A DNA stretch of 64,000 bases, from positions 806,001 through 870,000 of the forward strand of contig CP047917.1 of the NCBI GenBank assembly GCA_010202115.1, in the 5' to 3' direction. The DNA is from Candidatus Saccharibacteria bacterium oral taxon 488. Its GTDB lineage: Bacteria; Patescibacteriota; Saccharimonadia; Saccharimonadales; Saccharimonadaceae. Below are positions 7,643 to 15,177 of this stretch, piece by piece. The notes under the pieces are model-generated. The model was given only the letters and a program-made list of their open reading frames with translations, made no database searches and was not told the origin of the DNA. Numbering within the stretch: the stretch's first letter is position 1; every line of letters begins with the position of its first letter. Position numbers and translations under genes: made by a program.

Positions 7643-8464
7643 CTAGCAGGTGTAGGTGAATCGTCCTTGGATGTTTTGCATGAATACTATAATGTGCTGC
7701 TGTGTAATATACGGAGTAGTTGCAAAAAAATTCTCCCACAACTGATTGTAGGCATACGCCTGACTCTGGTGATTTGTCGGCAGCCCCTTAGTTGAGCACC
7801 ACCACCGCAGATTACTAGGATGATGAATGTTAAATCCAGCAGCATTGAACCGCGGCTCGAATTTCTGAGGAAGCATGTGGTGCGCTTGGTATTCGCCAGT
7901 TGTTGTCGGATATGGTTTTTTAGCAAGCAGGTTGTAGCGATACCAATCTTTAGTGAAGGGGCCGTAAACATAGTTGTTAAACGGGTCAAGCCCTTGGTAA
8001 CGACCCTCAATCACACTGACCATCTCAAAACCAAGAAATGAGCTGGGCAATAATGCCCTCCTGACGAAGGACATCGGTGGGCTACAAGTCGACGGGGGAG
8101 TAACAGAAACCTCATGGGTTTTCACCACAACACCCGGACGCTTATCTCCTATTGGAATTGTAATAGTTTTCCATTCGCTGCTGAAATCTATTTTTCCTTT
8201 CGCCTCTGAATAACACCAGGCTTTGACGCGAAAGTTGATAGTCTCCTCCTGCTCACCAGCATTGCTGAAGCGCGCGACAGCATACTGCGACACTCCCGCA
8301 CTCATTGCACGTGGTCGAAAGCTAGACCAGATAGTTACTAGAAAAGGAGAGAGAGGAGATTTTGCATTTACCGCGGGCTGGGGCGTCAGCATCCCCAACA
8401 CCACTGTGACCGCTATAAGCAGCGGCAATCGAAGCCATCGCAATCCCCCAAACATCGCCCCCAC
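7643..8464 (-). CDS. Secreted HNH/AHH-type nuclease toxin
   Basis: A 273-aa protein with a Sec signal peptide: basic start, hydrophobic core LPLLIAVTVVLGML, and a likely cleavage after AVNA (about residue 34). Residues 50-130 look like a beta domain with a Cys pair. The C-terminal 85 residues carry AHHMLPQKF (His195, His196), FNIHHPSNLRWWC (His214, His215, Trp221-222), NHQ (His232) and NQLWENFF. This arrangement matches the AHH/DUF2380 group of His-Me-finger toxins. GAAAGGG precedes the ATG. The next gene downstream is a probable immunity protein. A nuclease activity against neighbouring cells is inferred from family, not shown. Confidence 0.65.
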   Translation of the reverse strand: MGAMFGGLRWLRLPLLIAVTVVLGMLTPQPAVNAKSPLSPFLVTIWSSFRPRAMSAGVSQYAVARFSNAGEQEETINFRVKAWCYSEAKGKIDFSSEWKTITIPIGDKRPGVVVKTHEVSVTPPSTCSPPMSFVRRALLPSSFLGFEMVSVIEGRYQGLDPFNNYVYGPFTKDWYRYNLLAKKPYPTTTGEYQAHHMLPQKFEPRFNAAGFNIHHPSNLRWWCSTKGLPTNHQSQAYAYNQLWENFFATTPYITQQHIIVFMQNIQGRFTYTC

Positions 8465-8965
8465 CCTTTCGCCTCAATGAGAATGACGATTTTACGACTT
8501 GCACGAACTTTAACATTGCCCAGCACAAACTTCGATACTTTATCAAAAACGTTATCATTTCGTTACATAAACACTCCCTCGTTGCTGAGTGTACGGATAG
8601 ACATACTGCATTCTTACGAAGGGGCTTGTATATAGAAATAAGGAGCGAGTACAGCCATTACGACAGGAGCGATGGATAAACGTGTGCTGACAAGCACTCT
8701 CCCCCGCGGGAAGGGTAGAGGTTTGTCTAGGTAATATCTAACCACATCCCAGCAGGTGGCCCTGCACGGTACCAACCCAGCGCCAAGGCTCACGTCTACC
8801 CCCATCACCCCCTCAACCCTCTGGACTTTTCGTTCCATCTGAGCGTCAATAGAAGTAGGGCAGTCCCGGACGAGCCGCCGGTTTCCGCCCTGACAAGCCA
8901 TAACACCCCATAGCCACGGCCCCGAGGACGCAGGCGGGTAGCGGGTGAGAAAGGAGAAGGCGCTC
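8465..8965. other. 500-bp gap between toxin and recombinase
   Basis: The left part (8500-8620) is AT-rich and probably contains the minus-strand toxin promoter. The right part is GC-rich and has no gene I can support. A phage-type attachment site for the serine recombinase would commonly lie in such a segment next to its 5-prime end, but I see no diagnostic core. Confidence 0.3.
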
Positions 8966-9019
8966 ATGACCAACACCATCACCAACCCCACAAGCCACCG
9001 GCACGGAGTCCGCCCATGA
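8966..9019 (+). CDS. 17-codon ORF translationally coupled to the recombinase
   Basis: A short frame (starts MTNTITNPT, ends GVRP) with a good AAGGAG site before its ATG. Its TGA overlaps the recombinase ATG as ATGA at 9016-9019, so ribosomes finishing it could restart on the recombinase. The recombinase itself has no separate strong ribosome binding site. It is either a leader cistron or the visible end of the true translation signal. Confidence 0.4.
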   Translation: MTNTITNPTSHRHGVRP

Positions 9020-11049
9020 CCACCGATCCGTTTGCCGCCATGGCCGCCTCACTCACCCCGAAGCGGGCCGTCTCCTACCTGCGGGTCTCCACCCGCGAAC
9101 AAGCCCAACGAAGCGGCGCTGCCGAGGGCTTCTCCATCCCCGCCCAACGCGAAGCCAACAAGAAGAAGGCCATGGCCCTGGGCGCTCTCATCGTCAAAGA
9201 GTTCGTCGACCGCGGCGAATCCGCCCGCAGCGCCAACCGCCCCGAACTACAAAAGATGCTCCACTACCTCCAAGACGCCGGCGACATCGACTACGTCATC
9301 GTCCACAAACTCGACCGCCTCGCCCGCAACCGCGCCGACGACGTCGACATCAACCGCATCCTCGACCAAACCGGCACCCGCCTGATCTCCACCACCGAGA
9401 ACATCGACCAAACCCCCGGCGGCATCCTCCTGCACGGCATCATGAGCTCCATCGCCGAGTTCTACTCCCGCAACCTCGCCAACGAAGTCGTCAAAGGCCT
9501 CAGCCAAAAAGCCCGCGCCGGCGGCACCATTGGCCGCGCCCCACTCGGCTACCTCAACAAACAAGGCCGCGACGAGCAAGGCAGGGAAGCCCGCCGGGTC
9601 GACATCGACCCTGTTCGCGGCCCACTCATCACCCAAGCCTTCACCGAATACGCCACCGACCGCTGGACGCTATCCACCCTCACTGACCACCTCACCGCTC
9701 AAGGCCTGACCACTGTCCCCACGCCCAGCCGGCCGTCTCATCCCCTCGGCCACAACAAACTCCTCGCCATCCTCCGTAACCCCTATTACCGCGGCATCGT
9801 CACCTACCAAGGCGTTCAATACCCCGGCAAACACCAACCCCTCATCGACGACGCCACCTGGCAGCGCGTCCAAACCATCCTCAACCAACACCGCCACGGC
9901 GAACGCCAACGCATCCATAACCACCACCTCAAAACCACCATCCGCTGCGGCCAATGCGGCGGCCGACTCATCATCCACAACGCCAAAGCCAGAAACGGCC
10001 ATATCTATCCATACTTCGTCTGCTCCTACCGCCAACGCCACCGCACCAAATGCTCCTTCAAAGCCGTCCTCATCGACGAAGTCGACGCTCGCATCGCCGA
10101 CCTCTACCACCACATCCACATCACCCCCGAAGACCGACGCACCATCGAGAAATACCTCCGCATCGAACTCGACCACATCTACGCCCGCCAACACACCCAC
10201 ACCCAAACACTCACCACCCAAGCCCGCAAACTCAAAACCCAACAAGCCAAACTCCTCGAAGCCCACTACGCCGACGCCATCCCCCTCGACCTCCTCAAAA
10301 CCGAACAAACCCGCCTCACCCGTGAGCTCGACCACATCACCCAAGAACTGGCCACCCTCACCGCCGACCGCGAACGCGTCGAACAACACCTCAAAGAAGC
10401 CCTCACCCTCCTCGAACACTGCCACCACCTCTACACCCACCCAGACACCCCACCCAGCCTCAAGAAACTCCTCAACACCATCTTCTTCACCGAAATCCTC
10501 ATCAACCCAGACGACAACACCCCAACCAGCACCCCACAACGCCCCATCCACCCCACACCCCGACCACCCTTTGACCAACTCACCAACCCAACCCTGCGAC
10601 ACGACGCCGGACTCACAAACCCAGGAAAGAACAGACGCAGCGAATCCGCCCGCCGGAACGACAGCAGCGACCAAGGCAATGACGACAGCCGGGACAGGCA
10701 CGGCGACCAAGACAATGGCAGCATCCACATCGGCAGCAACAGCGCTCACCTCGACCAAACAACCGCCCGCACCGGCACCGCCACCATCAGCCCTGTCGCC
10801 GCCATAGCCGCTACCCACAGCAGTACCGACATCACCAGCCACCCCAACCAAGCAAGCACCACCGCAACCTCTCGTGGCAGCACAGCCGGCACAGCCGCCC
10901 GCACCGCCACCACCCAGCTCCCCAGCAACCAAAAAACCCTCCAGGAGGAACTCCCGGAGGGCGACACCCACATTCACTTGGGTGATGTTTCGTGTAAGTC
11001 GCTTGTGGTGGGGGTGGCTGGGATCGAACCAGCGACCAACAGGTTATGA
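9016..11049 (+). CDS. Large serine recombinase (site-specific integrase)
   Basis: This protein cuts and rejoins DNA at attachment sites using an active-site Ser. The resolvase domain is at about 17-165 with catalytic Ser25 in YLRVSTREQ. A recombinase domain follows (NPYYRGIV at about 255-262), then a zinc ribbon with CGQCGG and CSYRQRHRTKC (about 312-355), then a long coiled coil to about 490. The frame runs on to 677 codons, through a low-complexity Thr/Ser/Ala tail, the tRNA terminator and part of the antisense tRNA-Met, ending at a TGA inside the anticodon-loop region. The functional protein probably ends near residue 530, so the tail is likely acquired at the integration junction. Codon use is strongly GC-rich and actinobacterial, unlike everything to the right. 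Confidence 0.9.
   Translation: MTTDPFAAMAASLTPKRAVSYLRVSTREQAQRSGAAEGFSIPAQREANKKKAMALGALIVKEFVDRGESARSANRPELQKMLHYLQDAGDIDYVIVHKLDRLARNRADDVDINRILDQTGTRLISTTENIDQTPGGILLHGIMSSIAEFYSRNLANEVVKGLSQKARAGGTIGRAPLGYLNKQGRDEQGREARRVDIDPVRGPLITQAFTEYATDRWTLSTLTDHLTAQGLTTVPTPSRPSHPLGHNKLLAILRNPYYRGIVTYQGVQYPGKHQPLIDDATWQRVQTILNQHRHGERQRIHNHHLKTTIRCGQCGGRLIIHNAKARNGHIYPYFVCSYRQRHRTKCSFKAVLIDEVDARIADLYHHIHITPEDRRTIEKYLRIELDHIYARQHTHTQTLTTQARKLKTQQAKLLEAHYADAIPLDLLKTEQTRLTRELDHITQELATLTADRERVEQHLKEALTLLEHCHHLYTHPDTPPSLKKLLNTIFFTEILINPDDNTPTSTPQRPIHPTPRPPFDQLTNPTLRHDAGLTNPGKNRRSESARRNDSSDQGNDDSRDRHGDQDNGSIHIGSNSAHLDQTTARTGTATISPVAAIAATHSSTDITSHPNQASTTATSRGSTAGTAARTATTQLPSNQKTLQEELPEGDTHIHLGDVSCKSLVVGVAGIEPATNRL
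10931..10961 (-). terminator. Rho-independent terminator of the tRNA-Met gene
   Basis: On the minus strand CCCTCC and GGAGGG form a stem with an inner stem, followed directly by six T residues. It lies about 45 bases beyond the 3-prime end of the tRNA. It sits inside the open frame of the recombinase on the other strand, which argues that the recombinase frame has been extended into host sequence. Confidence 0.75.
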
Positions 11050-11081
11050 GCCCGCTGCTCTAACCGCTGAGCTACACCCCC
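11006..11081 (-). tRNA. tRNA-Met (CAT)
   Basis: A full cloverleaf can be drawn on the minus strand: acceptor GGGGGTG pairs with CACCCCC, D arm GCTC/GAGC, anticodon loop CTCATAA, T loop TTCGATC, discriminator A and an encoded CCA. The body and the GCTCATAA context fit elongator tRNA-Met; a tRNA-Ile2 read by lysidine-modified CAT cannot be excluded. A TATAAT at 11091-11096 (minus) ends about nine bases before the tRNA, typical of the promoters elsewhere in this chromosome. The serine-recombinase island abuts it. Confidence 0.9.
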
Positions 11082-11090
11082 ATGAGCGAT

Positions 11091-11096
11091 ATTATA
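11091..11096 (-). promoter_or_regulatory. -10 box of tRNA-Met
   Basis: TATAAT on the minus strand with the tRNA 5-prime end about nine bases downstream. A convincing -35 at the usual distance is not visible. Confidence 0.6.
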
Positions 11097-11148
11097 CCGT
11101 AAAAGTGGCCGAGTGAGAAGTGGCGTCAATTTACCCCACTACCGACCG

Positions 11149-11505
11149 TCAAGCTGTTCGTGCATTCCTGAGGGCAGTGCGCACCATCCTAATTCCATCC
11201 CTATTTGTCTGTTTTTGTTTCTCAGTTAACGGGCCCTGTCCTGATGCTTCATGGGCTTGTTGCGTGCGCGTATCAAAACGACTACGTTCACGAGGGGGTG
11301 TTTTCTTATTAACAGAGGTACTTTGATCAGACAATGGCTGACTATTCGCATGAACAATCTGACAAGACGGCGGTTTAAACCCAAGTGCCCATCGCGCTCC
11401 ATAATATGAACAGCCTGTTTTATCGACAAGTTCATCAACCTTCTCCCACTCCTCCGCGGTCAATTCACAGTCCCACTCATCGCCAACCTGCAACAGTTCA
11501 TTCAT
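11149..11505 (-). CDS. Hypothetical protein
   Basis: A 118-aa protein, acidic at the start (MNELLQVGDEWDCELTAEEW) with a helix-rich first third and a basic, low-complexity second half (TPPRERSRFDTRTQQ) that is probably disordered. No family recognised. It is the first reading frame on the chromosome side of the island and is separated from the next minus gene by a large hairpin, so it is transcribed separately. Confidence 0.45.
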   Translation of the reverse strand: MNELLQVGDEWDCELTAEEWEKVDELVDKTGCSYYGARWALGFKPPSCQIVHANSQPLSDQSTSVNKKTPPRERSRFDTRTQQAHEASGQGPLTEKQKQTNRDGIRMVRTALRNARTA

Positions 11506-11550
11506 AATTATTAAATATCACATTTTACTCATAAAAGCAATACTATCTCA

Positions 11551-11607
11551 GTGCCTCAATGCTTCACCACAAAAAGACTCCCGCATGAGCGAGAGTCTTT
11601 GAGGCAC
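11551..11607 (-). terminator. Nested inverted repeats / terminator
   Basis: Outer arms GTGCCTCAA (11551-11559) and TTGAGGCAC (11599-11607) enclose an inner hairpin AAAGACTC (11573-11580) with GAGTCTTT (11593-11600). The arms compete, since 11599-11600 are used by both. On the minus strand the inner hairpin is followed by a T-rich run, so it should terminate the gene ending at 11658. The outer pair could make an alternative, anti-terminated fold. Confidence 0.6.
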
Positions 11608-11657
11608 CTGTTTGTTTGATACCATTGTACCGGTAACCAGGTGTATAATGCAAGTGC

Positions 11658-11864
11658 TTATTTCTTCTTCTTGATCGTCAAAAAGCCGTTGCGTGGATTT
11701 TCGGTAACGATCCGGTCATCTGGCAAGTCGCATGGCTCGCCCTTGGCGTTCTTTTCAACCTTGGCGAAAAAATAAATCGTCTGCGTTTTGCCACCGCGCA
11801 GCGTGACTTCGGTTTTATGCAAGTAGTATGTAATGCCTTTTGAGTTTGTGTGCTTATAAGCCAT
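11658..11864 (-). CDS. Small conserved hypothetical protein
   Basis: A 68-aa basic protein (MAYKHTNSKGITYYLHKTEV, later TQTIYFFAKVEKNAKGEP) of a type I recall as a conserved small protein in Saccharibacteria; no function is assigned. It has a good AGGAGG ribosome site and an upstream TATAAT-like box, plus a terminator downstream, so it is an independent transcription unit. Confidence 0.7.
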   Translation of the reverse strand: MAYKHTNSKGITYYLHKTEVTLRGGKTQTIYFFAKVEKNAKGEPCDLPDDRIVTENPRNGFLTIKKKK

Positions 11865-11927
11865 TCGTATACCTCCTGTTAGTATTATACTATTCTAGAT
11901 TAGCGTCTCTGTTGACCCCTGTCAAGC

Positions 11928-12590
11928 CTAAAGCGGTTTTTGACGATACCGAAGCAGCAGTTTCAGTACCGCCAAAACTACCAGTCGAGCAATGATAATC
12001 AGCATAATTACCCCTGTTACCACCAATGACCAGCCAGCCAAGTCCGATGACCAGAGTGGCGGCACAAATGTCTGATAATACGGCGCGGTGGATGGCGGCG
12101 TAAATTTGAGGTCAAGTGACGAGGCGGCCGGGTACTTCGCCCATTCATCATTGATGCAGCTGACGTAGCGCGGGTCGGCCGTAGCATAAAATCGCCCCCA
12201 ACCACCAGCCTGTGCTCGAGCGTCGCAGACTTGGCGGACTTTGGCGACCGTGTCGTTGCTGGAACGAGAGGCTGACTTTGACTCAAATTCTTTCCAGGCC
12301 GCCTCGTAGGCCCGCTTGTACGAGTGCTCCAGCGCGATGCGTCCCGGATCGGCGTTCATGTGCGCGACCACATAGCGCTGCAAGTCATACACCCGCCGCT
12401 CCAGCGCGCCCTCGTCGCCCTCCTTGTCAGCATTGATGACGGCGTCACGGCGCTCGATCATGCCGATATTATTTAGCCTGAGGAATGTCGCACTGATAAA
12501 CGACGCCATCACTAGCAAAATGACCAGCTGCCATGTCTTGATTTCTTCTAGCCGCCGGATCGCCCGACGCGTGCCTCGCTTATCTGCCAT
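11928..12590 (-). CDS. Membrane protein of unknown function
   Basis: A 220-aa protein with a membrane helix near the start (about 19-40, WQLVILLVMASFISATFLRL) and another near the end (about 183-208), and an extracytoplasmic helical domain between them with two Cys (KVRQVCDARAQAG and DPRYVSCINDE). GAAAGGTGGGG precedes the ATG and TATAAT lies just upstream, divergent from murC. No family recognised. Confidence 0.65.
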   Translation of the reverse strand: MADKRGTRRAIRRLEEIKTWQLVILLVMASFISATFLRLNNIGMIERRDAVINADKEGDEGALERRVYDLQRYVVAHMNADPGRIALEHSYKRAYEAAWKEFESKSASRSSNDTVAKVRQVCDARAQAGGWGRFYATADPRYVSCINDEWAKYPAASSLDLKFTPPSTAPYYQTFVPPLWSSDLAGWSLVVTGVIMLIIIARLVVLAVLKLLLRYRQKPL

Positions 12591-12658
12591 TCCCCACCTT
12601 TCTCACCTCATTATACCAAAGATACTAGGTGAATGCGACACGGGGCTAGCGTCAGTGG

Positions 12659-12664
12659 TATAAT
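12659..12664 (+). promoter_or_regulatory. Leaderless -10 box of murC
   Basis: TATAAT ends six bases before the murC ATG. A transcript starting 7 bases after the box would begin on the A of the start codon. GCGACA 18 bases upstream is a weak -35. Confidence 0.65.
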
Positions 12665-12670
12665 GACGCT

Positions 12671-13936
12671 ATGAGGATTTATTTTTCGGGAATTGGTGGT
12701 GTGGCGATCGGGCCACTAGCAGAAATGGCCATCGGCGCTGGACACGAGGTCTGTGGCTCTGACCGGGCGGCCGGCTTGATGACGGAGGCACTCAGACGGG
12801 ATGGGATCACCGTGTCGTTTGATCAGTCGGGCGAGTTTTTGCGCAGCGAACATCAGCAGGCGCCCTTTGACTGGTTTGTCTATACGGCGGCCCTACCGGC
12901 GGATCATCCAGAGTTGGTGCTGGCCAGGCAGCTAGGGATTCGCACCAGCAAGCGCGATGAGCTACTCGCTCAGATTATCGCCGACAAGCAGCTCAAGCTC
13001 ATTGCCGTCACCGGTACGCACGGCAAGACGACGACGACCAGCATGCTGGTGTGGATGTTGCAGCAGCTTGGCATGCCGGTGAGCTACTTGGTTGGCTCGA
13101 CGCTTAGTTTTGGCCCGAGCGGCCGGTTTGATCCGGCTAGCCAGTTTTTGGTGTATGAATGCGACGAATTTGACCGCAACTTCCTTCACTTTTCGCCGTG
13201 GCTGAGCCTCATTACTTCAGTTGACTACGACCATCCCGACACCTTTCCGACGCCAGATGATTACCGAGCAGCGTTTCGGCAATTTGGCGAGCAGTCGACG
13301 CAGGTGATCACGTGGCGAGAGGATGCTGACGTATTTACGCCGGCCAATGTGACGGTGCTCGAACAGACTGATCCACAAATAACGCTGGCTGGCGAACACA
13401 ACCGGCGTAACGGCACGCTGGCAGCACGGGCAGCGATGCTGGTGCGAGAGGCGGCTGCCCTTGAGATTGAGGATGAGGCGATTATCACGGCACTCAATAC
13501 CTTTCCGGGTACAGGCCGGCGCTTTGAGAAACTGGCTGACAATCTCTACACCGATTATGGCCATCATCCGTCAGAGATTGCTGCTACGTTGCAGCTGGCT
13601 CATGAACTAAACGACCACGTGATACTCGTCTACCAGCCGCACCAAAATATTCGCCAGCACGAAGTGCACGAGCGCTACACCGACGAGGTTTTTATGCATG
13701 CTGACGAGATATATTGGCTGCCGACGTACTTGACCCGCGAAGACCCGAGCCTGCCGGTGCTGACACCGGAGGAATTGACGCGCCAATTGACAACGGACAA
13801 GGTACATATCGCGCAGCTAGACGAGGCGCTATGGCACACGATTGAACAGCAACGAGCGCGCGGCGCGCTGGTACTCGGTATGGGTGCCGGGACAATCGAC
13901 GGGTGGCTGCGCGAGCAATTAGGTCGCAGCGCCTGA
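12671..13936 (+). CDS. murC: UDP-N-acetylmuramate--L-alanine ligase
   Basis: MurC adds L-alanine to UDP-MurNAc, the first step of the peptidoglycan stem peptide, in the cytoplasm with ATP. The 421-aa protein has the N-terminal Rossmann part (YFSGIGGVAIGPLAE), the ATP loop GTHGKTTTT at about 115-123, the central-domain pattern YECDEFDRNF and the C-terminal domain with FPGTGRRFE and DYGHHPSEI. Length is slightly shorter than typical MurC. Mpl-type ligases share this architecture and are the alternative, but the size and motifs fit MurC better. No Shine-Dalgarno is present; the -10 box is six bases from the ATG. It converges on recX. Confidence 0.85.
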   Translation: MRIYFSGIGGVAIGPLAEMAIGAGHEVCGSDRAAGLMTEALRRDGITVSFDQSGEFLRSEHQQAPFDWFVYTAALPADHPELVLARQLGIRTSKRDELLAQIIADKQLKLIAVTGTHGKTTTTSMLVWMLQQLGMPVSYLVGSTLSFGPSGRFDPASQFLVYECDEFDRNFLHFSPWLSLITSVDYDHPDTFPTPDDYRAAFRQFGEQSTQVITWREDADVFTPANVTVLEQTDPQITLAGEHNRRNGTLAARAAMLVREAAALEIEDEAIITALNTFPGTGRRFEKLADNLYTDYGHHPSEIAATLQLAHELNDHVILVYQPHQNIRQHEVHERYTDEVFMHADEIYWLPTYLTREDPSLPVLTPEELTRQLTTDKVHIAQLDEALWHTIEQQRARGALVLGMGAGTIDGWLREQLGRSA

Positions 13937-13947
13937 TCACGGTTCGC

Positions 13948-14607
13948 CTACTCGTCAGGCTCACCACCAAGCGCCGCCCGGATATCATCATACGAAAATC
14001 CCTGACGGGCCAGATACGCCATGAACTTTTGCTGATCGCCGGCGTATTTGTGGCGTTTTTTAGCGATAATTTTTTGCAGTTCCTCGTCGTCGGAGCGGAT
14101 ATTTTCGCTAACTAACTGTTCTATCGTCTCGCGCTCAATCCCCTTTTGCGCTAGTTCCAATTTTAGCCGCCTGACACTGGTGCCTTTTTGCATAAATCGA
14201 TGCTCCAGCCAAAAGCGGGCAAACTTTTCATCATCGAGGTACTGTTTCTCGATCAGCCGCGCCAGTACCCGCTTGGTAATTTCCGGCTTCACGCCTGGAC
14301 GCTCAGTAATTTCACCGGCCTTTGGCGAGCGCTTCTTAGTCGGCCTAGTTTTACGCCACAAATAGTCACGCACTTCTTTAACCGAGCGCGGCCGCGTCAA
14401 GCAATACTCCATGGCCCGGGCGTACAACTTACCAAACTGACTCTCGTTCTCCAGTGCTGTCAATTCGTCGTCGGTATATTCGCGCCCAACTTTAATCCCC
14501 AGCTCGCCCACCTGAAACACATCGAGGCTAAAGCGATAGGTGCCGTCAACACTCACATTAACACGGTTGTTATCGCGAGCCTGAAGCGAGATGTCAGTGA
14601 TTTTCAT
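13948..14607 (-). CDS. recX: Regulatory protein RecX
   Basis: RecX binds RecA filaments and limits recombinase activity. The 219-aa protein has the three helical repeats of the family: YARAMEYCLTRPRSVKEVRD, then VLARLIEKQYLDDEKFARFW, then RFMQKGTSVRRLKLELAQKG and FSYDDIRAAL. The N-terminal ITDISLQARDNNRVNVSVDG segment is the extension found in Gram-positive-type RecX. It lies close to recA on the same strand, separated by a 2H phosphoesterase gene. TATAAT six bases before the ATG gives it its own, apparently leaderless, promoter. Confidence 0.88.
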   Translation of the reverse strand: MKITDISLQARDNNRVNVSVDGTYRFSLDVFQVGELGIKVGREYTDDELTALENESQFGKLYARAMEYCLTRPRSVKEVRDYLWRKTRPTKKRSPKAGEITERPGVKPEITKRVLARLIEKQYLDDEKFARFWLEHRFMQKGTSVRRLKLELAQKGIERETIEQLVSENIRSDDEELQKIIAKKRHKYAGDQQKFMAYLARQGFSYDDIRAALGGEPDE

Positions 14608-14652
14608 GAAGCTATTATACCGCGAAGACGCTAGGCTAGCTACCAGCAGAGG

Positions 14653-15177
14653 CTACTCGACTACCTCGATCACCTTGCCATGCACGCCGTTATAGCAAGC
14701 AGCAGCACGCGGCTCAGTGATGACTGGCAGTTGCCCTGGAATAGCGCTCATATTAACGTCGTCAAGCGTACCGGCCTCGACACAACCGAGCGTGATGTGC
14801 GGGCGGAACCCATCAACATCCAGCCCTGGGTGAACACCATCCAGTGCCGCGAGTAATTGCTGACGCGCCTTAATCATCCAGTCAATTTTCTGCGTGCGTA
14901 GCTCAACCCAAACGCAGTTACCAGCCTTGTCTGGTAAGAAATTAACACCATCAAGCACCAACTTATCGAGAACAGGCAGTGCCGCAGCGGCCGCCTTGAG
15001 GCGTGGCATGTCCTGTTCAGTCACGTTAATCAGTGTCACGTGTGGGATAAACTCACCAAAGTCAAGGTTCATTTTTTCTGATAATTCTCGAAGATACGCA
15101 TTCTGCTCATCATCAAAGACCAGGCTGACTGACGCCATATGTTTTTCGACTGGATATGCGGTTTCTGCTGCGCGCAT
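14653..15177 (-). CDS. 2H phosphoesterase (LigT / 2-5 RNA ligase family)
   Basis: A 174-aa protein with the two His-x-Thr motifs of 2H enzymes, HVTLI (about residue 45) and HITLG (about 127). Family members act on 2-prime,5-prime or cyclic phosphodiesters of RNA; the substrate here is unknown. Its ATG overlaps the recA stop as TAATG at 15177, so it is translationally coupled to recA. Association with recA is notable because the family is usually linked to tRNA or small-RNA processing. Confidence 0.8.
   Translation of the reverse strand: MRAAETAYPVEKHMASVSLVFDDEQNAYLRELSEKMNLDFGEFIPHVTLINVTEQDMPRLKAAAAALPVLDKLVLDGVNFLPDKAGNCVWVELRTQKIDWMIKARQQLLAALDGVHPGLDVDGFRPHITLGCVEAGTLDDVNMSAIPGQLPVITEPRAAACYNGVHGKVIEVVE

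Noticed and set aside
8614-8991. Minus-strand frame of 125 codons between toxin and recombinase
   Set aside because: Poor start context, overlaps the recombinase translation signals on the other strand, and looks like a composition effect.
9247-10977. Long open frames on the minus strand within the recombinase gene
   Set aside because: They are mirror frames of GC-rich codons (repetitive Gly/Val/Ala protein) with no start signals; the plus-strand recombinase explains the region.
10981-11116. Protein end with VAGIEPATNRL-like sequence
   Set aside because: This is the well-known translation artefact of an antisense tRNA gene, not a real domain.
12671-13936. Mpl (murein peptide ligase) as identity of the Mur ligase
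   Set aside because: Mpl cannot be excluded by eye, but length and the lack of a complete recycling pathway nearby favour MurC.
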